A stretch of 11,290 bases of DNA from Chloroflexota bacterium (GTDB lineage: Bacteria > Chloroflexota > UBA6077 > CF-72): positions 1-11,290 of the forward strand of contig JAFAWJ010000489.1 of NCBI GenBank assembly GCA_019242065.1. The letters are read 5' to 3'. Numbering within the stretch: position 1 is the first letter of the stretch; every line of letters begins with the position of its first letter. The translations under genes and the position numbers were made by a program. Below are positions 6,674-11,290 of this stretch, in pieces. The notes under the pieces are model-generated. The model did not search any database. It was given only the letters and a program-made list of their open reading frames with translations, and had not been told where the DNA came from.

Positions 6674-7933
6674 TTACTGCAGGCGAACGGGCATGCGCTT
6701 GATCCCGTTGATGAAGTTGGAGCGTAGCCGTTCGGGTGTACCGTTCAGCTCGATGCCCGGGTAACGCGCGAACAACTCCTCGAACATCACCCGGATCTCT
6801 TTTTTGGCGAAGCCCGCACCCAGACAAAAATGCTCGTGATAACCGAAGGCCAGGTGATCGTTCGGCGACCGCGTAATGTCAAACCGATACGGCTCGTCGA
6901 AGATGTCCTCGTCGCGATTCGCCGACGGGTACCACATCAGCACCGAGTCGCCGGGTCGCATCGTCTGTCCGCGGAGCTCGACTTCGGCCGTCGCGCGGCG
7001 CGCCATGTGGTGGAGCGGCGAGGTCCAGCGCAGCATCTCCTCAACCGCGCTATCGAGCAGACTCATGTCTGCCTGCAGGCGCGCTCGCTCGGCGGGGTGC
7101 TCGCACAGGACCCAGAGTCCGCCCGAAATCGCATTCCGCGTCGTCTCGTTCCCCGCCAGCACGAGCAGGAAGCAGAAGGCGAGGATGTCGGTTTCGTCGA
7201 GACGCTCGCCATCCACTTCCGACTCGAGTAGCACGCTGACCAGGTCGTCGCCGAGCGTTTTGCGGCGCTCCTCCAGCAGTCCCCGAAAGAAGTCCATCAT
7301 CTGAATCCGACCGGCGAGGGCAGTGCGCGTCCGGGCGGCCATCGTCCCGCGCTCGTCCTCGCCGACCACCTGGGCCTGGTACTCCGGGTCGGCGGCGCCC
7401 AGGGTCATGTTGGTCAACTGAAACATGAGCTGCCAGTGCTCTTCGGGGATGCCCATCAGTCCACAGATGACCGCCAGGGGTAGCTGGCTGGCCACGTCGA
7501 GCACAAAATCACACTCGGTGCGACCGGCCAGTCGGTCCAGAATGCGGACGGTGATCTCGCGAATCGTCGGCTCCATCTGATTCACCGCCCGCGGCGTGAA
7601 GCCGCGATTGACCAGCCGCCGCATTTTGACGTGCCGTGGCGGATCCATGGTGATGATGCTGACGCCGCCCGGCTGCGAGATGGCGTTCGGGTTGTTCTCG
7701 GGGTTGCGCAGGCCGGGGCCGGTGATGCCTTTGGCCGAGCTGAACAGTTCTGGGTGCGACGACACGAAGCGCACGTCCTCGTACTTGAGGATGTTCCAGA
7801 AGCCCCGGAGCTCGTCGTCACCTTCGTTCCAGTACACGGGCGCCTGATGGCGCAGGGTTTTGAGCACCTGGTGCGCCTGGCCTCGCTCGAAGATATCGAG
7901 ATCCAGCAAATTGATGTTGTCGACGACCGTCAT
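6674..7933 (-). CDS. Cytochrome P450 monooxygenase
   Basis: A 419-residue soluble bacterial P450 of normal length. Diagnostic parts are DPPRHVKMRRLVNRGFTPR in the C-helix region (97-115), the I-helix oxygen-activation motif AGNETT (260-265), the K-helix ExxR at Glu299/Arg302, and the heme-ligand loop FGYHEHFCLG with Cys370. The style of the C-helix and heme loop recalls the actinobacterial CYP124/125/142 group that oxidises steroids and branched lipids, but I cannot assign a CYP family. In the heme loop, His366 replaces the Gly or Asp expected two residues before the conserved His368. The ATG at 7933 follows a GGGGGA ribosome-binding sequence. The gene lies 31 nt after the second Mo large subunit and is surely co-transcribed with it, so both may act on one substrate. 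No ferredoxin or ferredoxin reductase is in the window. Confidence 0.97.
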   Translation of the reverse strand: MTVVDNINLLDLDIFERGQAHQVLKTLRHQAPVYWNEGDDELRGFWNILKYEDVRFVSSHPELFSSAKGITGPGLRNPENNPNAISQPGGVSIITMDPPRHVKMRRLVNRGFTPRAVNQMEPTIREITVRILDRLAGRTECDFVLDVASQLPLAVICGLMGIPEEHWQLMFQLTNMTLGAADPEYQAQVVGEDERGTMAARTRTALAGRIQMMDFFRGLLEERRKTLGDDLVSVLLESEVDGERLDETDILAFCFLLVLAGNETTRNAISGGLWVLCEHPAERARLQADMSLLDSAVEEMLRWTSPLHHMARRATAEVELRGQTMRPGDSVLMWYPSANRDEDIFDEPYRFDITRSPNDHLAFGYHEHFCLGAGFAKKEIRVMFEELFARYPGIELNGTPERLRSNFINGIKRMPVRLQ

Positions 7934-7964
7934 CAGGTTCCCCCAGAGGAATAAAGACCTGATC

Positions 7965-10259
7965 CTACATCGACCGCAGCGCGACCCAGAGCTTTTCCGA
8001 CGTCAGCGGGAAGTCGATCTGCTCGACGGTCACGCCCGCACCGTCCAGGGCGTCGATGACCGCGTTGGCCAGCGCCGGCGGCGCGCCCACGGTGCCACTT
8101 TCGCCGAGGCCTTTGGTTCCGAGCGTGTTGAACGGCGCCGGCGTGCAGGTTTCGCCGACGATGAACGTGGGCAGATCGCTGGCACGCGGCACGGCATAGT
8201 CGCCGAACGCGCCGGTGAGCAGTGTCCCGTGTTCGTCGTAGACCATCTGCTCGAAGATTGCTTGCCCGAAGCCCTGGGTAATACCGCCGACGATCTGAGC
8301 GGTGGCCAGGAGTGGATTGACGATGACGCCAGCGTCGTCGACGGCGACGAACTTCTCGACCGTCAGTTGCCCGGTATCACGGTCGATGGACACGGCCGCG
8401 AGATGGGTCCCGTAGGGATAGGTGGTGGCGGGCGAATAGCGCTCGTCTTCGCTGAGGCCGGGCGACATGCCGTCTGGCAAACGCGCCGGGTCGTAAGCGG
8501 CAGCGACCACCTCCTCGAACGCGATGCCACGGCCGGGGACGCCAGTCGGGAAGAACATGGATCCGTCGAAATCGACTTCGTCGGATTCCACTTCGAGCAG
8601 GTGCCCGGCGACCTGCTTCATGCGTTCCACGACGCGGGTGGCCGCGATTTTGGCCGCGCCGCCACCGTGCGTCATGCTGCGGCTGCCGAAGGTGCCGACC
8701 CCGACCGGAACACGTCGACTGTCACCCTGGACGATGGTGACCTGGTTGGGTGCGACGTGAAAAACGTCGGCCACGACCTGCGCAAACGACGTGTGGTGTC
8801 CCTGACCGTGCGAGAGCGCGCCCGATTCCAGGACGATCGAGCCATCCGGCTCGACGCGAACGCGGCCGCTTTCGAATCCGGCGCCGCCGGCTGGTTCGAC
8901 GAACGTACACACGCCGAGCCCGTAGACGCGGCCTTCGGCGCGCGCCTGACGGCGCCTGTCGAGCAGCTCCGAAAAACCGGCGAGCTCCAGGGCATGCTCG
9001 AGCGTCATGGCGTAGTCGCCCGAGTCGTACTCGTTGCCGATGGGCGTGGTGTACGGGAAGGCGTCCGGAGGGATGAAGTTGCGGCGGCGGATTTCGAGGG
9101 GATCCATGCCCAGTTCGCGCGCGGCGGTGTCCATGACGCGTTCGGCCAGCAGCGCGGCCTCCGGCCGACCCGCGCCGCGGTACGGACCGGTCGGCGCTCG
9201 ATGGGTGAACAATCCGACCGCCGTGCCACGAGCGACCTTGACGTCGTACGCGCCGGTCATCATGCGCGGGCTGCCGGTGGGAATCATCGGCGTGACGCCG
9301 TACACGTAGGCGCCGAGGTTGCCCAGGTTGCGCGAGCGCATCGCCTGGAGCGTGCCATCACGTGAAAACGCTGCCTCGACGAAGGCTACCTGGTCGCGGC
9401 CGGCCATCATCGTCAGAAAGTCCTCGGAGCGCGTCGCCGACCAGCGCACGGAGCGCTTGTGCTTGTGAGCGAAGTACATGGCCAGCAGCTCTTCGCGGTA
9501 CGGCGTGCCCTTGGCGCCGAAGCCGCCGCCCACGTCCTGGGCCAGCACGTCGAAGTCTTCTGGCGGCAGGCCCAGGCCTGTGCGGGCATTGCCCTGCGCG
9601 GCGAAGGTCTGCTGGTGGGAGACGTGGACCAGGAAACGGTCCTGGTCGGGCAGGTACTCGACGGCGATGACCCGCGGCTCCATCGTCACTGGATTGATAC
9701 GCGGGCTTTCGACGCGCAGCTTGACCAGATGATCGGCCGCCGCGAATGCCGCCTCGATTTCCTCTTCGGACGAGCCGTAGGTCACCTCGTAGGCGACGTT
9801 GGTGCCGAGCTCCGGGTGGACCAGCGGCGCACCCTCCGCCTCGGCTTCCTCCACACCGGAGGCGACCGGCAGCGGCTCCCAGTCCGCCTCGATGAGGTCC
9901 AGCGCGTCGCGGGCGCGCATCGGGTCGTCGGCCAGCACGGCCGCCACCGGCTCGCCCGTGTAGCGCGCTTCGTCGACGACCAGCAGTGGATGGTGGACTT
10001 GCTTGACGTTGGGGACGAACGGCGCGACGTCGACGTGGCCGAGCGTTTCGACGTCCTTGCCGATCAGCACGTCGACGACGCCGGGGGCACGCCTCGCCTG
10101 GGCGACCTCAATGGCTACCAGTCGCGCATGCGGATATGGACTGCGCAGCACCGCCACGTGCAGCAGGTCCGCCAGGCGCACATCCTCAACGTACTGTCCC
10201 GCGCCGGTGACCAGTCGCTGGTCCTCAAACCGTCGCAGCGGGCGACCAATCCAACTCAC
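7965..10259 (-). CDS. Second Mo hydroxylase large subunit, form II CoxL-like, orphan
   Basis: A 764-residue molybdopterin-binding catalytic subunit, clearly different from the one at 1399-3666. It begins VSWIGRPLRRFEDQRLVTG, the usual N-terminus of CoxL-type proteins, then shows SHQQT with the active-site Gln at 216, GGGFGAKG at 244-251, PYRGAGRPE at 359-367 (the AYRGAGR loop of form II, not the AYxCSFR of CO dehydrogenase), SHGQGHHT at 483-490 and KGLGESG with the catalytic base Glu720. The start is taken as GTG at 10259, which gives the family N-terminus; an ATG at 10316 is in frame but would overlap the divergent cyclase gene. No small Fe-S or FAD subunit is adjacent, so it must borrow partners, perhaps the small subunit at 3666-4172. 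It is followed 31 nt later by the P450 gene. Confidence 0.94.
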   Translation of the reverse strand: MSWIGRPLRRFEDQRLVTGAGQYVEDVRLADLLHVAVLRSPYPHARLVAIEVAQARRAPGVVDVLIGKDVETLGHVDVAPFVPNVKQVHHPLLVVDEARYTGEPVAAVLADDPMRARDALDLIEADWEPLPVASGVEEAEAEGAPLVHPELGTNVAYEVTYGSSEEEIEAAFAAADHLVKLRVESPRINPVTMEPRVIAVEYLPDQDRFLVHVSHQQTFAAQGNARTGLGLPPEDFDVLAQDVGGGFGAKGTPYREELLAMYFAHKHKRSVRWSATRSEDFLTMMAGRDQVAFVEAAFSRDGTLQAMRSRNLGNLGAYVYGVTPMIPTGSPRMMTGAYDVKVARGTAVGLFTHRAPTGPYRGAGRPEAALLAERVMDTAARELGMDPLEIRRRNFIPPDAFPYTTPIGNEYDSGDYAMTLEHALELAGFSELLDRRRQARAEGRVYGLGVCTFVEPAGGAGFESGRVRVEPDGSIVLESGALSHGQGHHTSFAQVVADVFHVAPNQVTIVQGDSRRVPVGVGTFGSRSMTHGGGAAKIAATRVVERMKQVAGHLLEVESDEVDFDGSMFFPTGVPGRGIAFEEVVAAAYDPARLPDGMSPGLSEDERYSPATTYPYGTHLAAVSIDRDTGQLTVEKFVAVDDAGVIVNPLLATAQIVGGITQGFGQAIFEQMVYDEHGTLLTGAFGDYAVPRASDLPTFIVGETCTPAPFNTLGTKGLGESGTVGAPPALANAVIDALDGAGVTVEQIDFPLTSEKLWVALRSM

Positions 10260-10298
10260 GGTGACAGCGTACAGGCTGGCGAGCGCGATATACGCTGG
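10260..10298. promoter_or_regulatory. 39-bp divergent spacer, probable overlapping promoters
   Basis: This is all that separates the divergent starts of the second Mo large subunit and the cyclase. A TATATC (minus strand, 10287-10292) sits 27 nt before the GTG of the large subunit and could be its -10 element, with the -35 inside the cyclase gene. The same AT-rich bases lie directly before the cyclase ATG. Neither gene has a clear Shine-Dalgarno sequence. Co-regulation of the two genes is likely from this arrangement, but the boxes themselves are weak. Confidence 0.25.
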
Positions 10299-11216
10299 AT
10301 GCCGATGGCAGAACATCCCTTGCCGAGCAAAGCCGAGGTTGAAAGTTACCTGCGCGATCGTCGCAACTGGGGGCGCTGGGGCACGGACGACCAGGTGGGC
10401 GCCGTCAATCTGATCACGCCTGAAAAGCGCCAGCGGGCGGCGGGGCTCGTGCGCAGCGGGCGGGCGGTCTCGCTCAGTCGTGAGCTGCCCAAGACGCCGG
10501 CGGCCAACAATCCGACGCCGGCGCAGCACTTCATGACCAGGATGGACCGCGGCTCAGGTGGCGCGGCGCTGGATTACTACGGGGTCTCGTACCACGGCCA
10601 GGCCACAACCCACCTGGACGCGCTGTGCCACGTCTGGAACCAGGACGGCATGTGGCAGGGGCGCGACCCTGGCCGCGAGATTGGCTTCGACGGGGCGCAC
10701 TTCGGGGCGGTGACGAACTGGTCGAACGGGATCATTACCCGTGGTGTGCTGCTGGACGTGCCCCGCTTGCGAGGTGAGCCGTTCGTCACGCTGGAGCGAC
10801 CAATTCACGGGTGGGAGCTGGAGGAAGCTGCCGCGGCGGAGGGTGTGACCCTGGAGCCGGGCGACGCGCTGCTGGTGTACGGCGGACGCGAGGCATGGAA
10901 CCGGGACAATCCGGTGTGGGGCACCGGCAGCTCGCGGCCAGGGCTGCACGCCTCATGTCTGCCGTTTGTGCGCGACCACGACGTGGCGCTGCTGGTGTGG
11001 GACATGATGGATTTCATGCCCAACGGCTATGACATTCCGTGGTCGATGCACGGCGTGATCTTCGCCTACGGCGTGGGCCTGATTGACAATGCCCTGCTTG
11101 AGCCGCTCGCCACCGCGTGTGCCGAAGAAGGCCGCTACGAGTTCATGCTGATGGCCCTGCCGCTCGTCGTGGCTGGTGGGACAGGGTCACCACTGAATCC
11201 AGTCGCGCTCTTTTAG
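10299..11216 (+). CDS. Cyclase-family metal-dependent hydrolase (kynurenine formamidase-like fold)
   Basis: A 305-residue cyclase-family protein, a group of cytoplasmic metal-dependent hydrolases including kynurenine formamidase and isatin hydrolase. The N-terminal part has NWGRWGTDDQVGAVNLIT (23-40) and the metal-binding region is YHGQATTHLDALCHVW, offering His99, His105, Asp107 and His111. The canonical motif is HxGTHxDxPxH; here Gln101 is at the first His, as in a subgroup with HG...THLDALCH. The C-terminus GGTGSPLNPVALF is typical of that long subgroup. The start is ATG 10299 or 10305; both lie just beyond the divergent spacer. A long in-frame open stretch back to 9459 is antisense to the Mo subunit gene and was rejected. 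It may hydrolyse an amide, lactone or lactam made by the neighbouring oxygenases (inference). The substrate is unknown. The last 7 codons and stop lie inside the terminal inverted repeat. Confidence 0.93.
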   Translation: MPMAEHPLPSKAEVESYLRDRRNWGRWGTDDQVGAVNLITPEKRQRAAGLVRSGRAVSLSRELPKTPAANNPTPAQHFMTRMDRGSGGAALDYYGVSYHGQATTHLDALCHVWNQDGMWQGRDPGREIGFDGAHFGAVTNWSNGIITRGVLLDVPRLRGEPFVTLERPIHGWELEEAAAAEGVTLEPGDALLVYGGREAWNRDNPVWGTGSSRPGLHASCLPFVRDHDVALLVWDMMDFMPNGYDIPWSMHGVIFAYGVGLIDNALLEPLATACAEEGRYEFMLMALPLVVAGGTGSPLNPVALF

Positions 11217-11290
11217 GGTTGTTTTGGTTGGAGACCGCGCATGCGCGGTCTCCAACCAAAACAACCCTAAAAGAGCGCGACTGGATTCAG
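11193..11290. repeat. 98-bp perfect inverted repeat at window end (foldback)
   Basis: The two 49-base arms are exact reverse complements around the centre between 11241 and 11242, with no spacer. The left arm contains the last codons and TAG of the cyclase gene; the right arm repeats them inverted and runs to the last base. A natural palindrome would not be expected to copy coding sequence so exactly, so I read it as an assembly or amplification foldback at the contig end, started at the shorter natural palindrome in its centre. Confidence 0.95.
11230..11253. repeat. 24-bp palindrome 4 (core CGCATGCG), likely terminator position
   Basis: The left arm ggagaccgcgca matches that of palindrome 3 (ggagtccgcgta) at 10 of 12 bases. 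It begins 13 nt after the cyclase TAG and is preceded by TTTTGGTT, close to the ATTTGGTG that precedes palindrome 3 on the minus strand. It therefore appears to be another copy of the same 3'-end element. Because the right arm lies within the foldback, only the left arm is independent evidence. Confidence 0.65.

Noticed and set aside
7860..9365. A 501-codon plus-strand open frame
   Set aside because: Antisense to the second Mo large subunit and the P450 start. No recognisable protein motif; explained by GC-rich codon use.
1399..10259. Calling either Mo large subunit a CO dehydrogenase (coxL)
   Set aside because: Both lack the AYxCSFR active-site loop, and no CoxM gene is present. Only a generic Mo hydroxylase call is supported.
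9459..10298. In-frame extension of the cyclase gene to the left
   Set aside because: Antisense to the well-supported Mo subunit gene. The cyclase family N-terminus begins close to 10299.
10260..10529. In-frame extension of the second Mo large subunit past its GTG
   Set aside because: It would overlap the cyclase gene and adds Arg/Pro-rich sequence outside the family N-terminus. The ATG at 10316 cannot be fully excluded.

Overview
The window reads as a GC-rich bacterial chromosome fragment, probably one metagenomic contig. The gene content suggests an aerobic heterotroph: molybdenum hydroxylases, a class I-type cytochrome P450, a cyclase-family hydrolase, and a secreted glycosidase with a Pro/Thr-rich linker and beta-sandwich tail. 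I favour an uncultured Chloroflexota, with Actinomycetota as the alternative. That assignment rests on protein style alone, because there is no rRNA or other marker gene.

Layout. Positions 1-202 are intergenic and highly structured: GC-rich hairpins, then three abutting 24-bp palindromes with an ATG-containing core (116-188). Positions 203-4640 hold a compact minus-strand operon, read right to left: a PPOX/FMN split-barrel protein, a [2Fe-2S] small subunit, a molybdopterin large subunit, a zinc-free MDR quinone-reductase-like enzyme and an 86-residue unknown protein. Spacings are 33 nt, a 1-nt overlap (TGATG), a 4-nt overlap (ATGA) and 3 nt. A 71-bp divergent spacer with an inverted repeat (4682-4700) separates this operon from a plus-strand secreted GH5-like glycosidase (4712-6661). 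That gene converges, 12 nt apart, on a second minus-strand pair: a second, orphan molybdopterin large subunit (7965-10259) followed by a cytochrome P450 (6674-7933). A metal-dependent cyclase-family hydrolase (10299-11216) diverges from the second large subunit across 39 bp.

How the genes may work together (inference). Both clusters join a hydroxylating molybdoenzyme to further oxidoreductases or a hydrolase, which fits oxidative breakdown of an aromatic, heterocyclic or terpenoid-like substrate: hydroxylation by the Mo enzyme and P450, reduction of enones or quinones by the MDR enzyme, hydrolytic opening by the cyclase-family enzyme. Neither large subunit is a true CO dehydrogenase, since both lack the AYxCSFR loop. 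No FAD (CoxM-type) subunit is present, and there is only one Fe-S subunit for two large subunits.

The most unusual non-coding feature is the palindrome family. Three members stand in tandem at the left end. A fourth, almost identical to the third apart from a paired arm change and one core base, stands at the right end 13 nt after the cyclase stop codon; the third stands 14 nt after the stop of the 86-residue protein. At the right end the sequence folds back on itself in a perfect 98-bp inverted repeat that includes coding sequence, most likely an assembly artefact nucleated by the palindrome.
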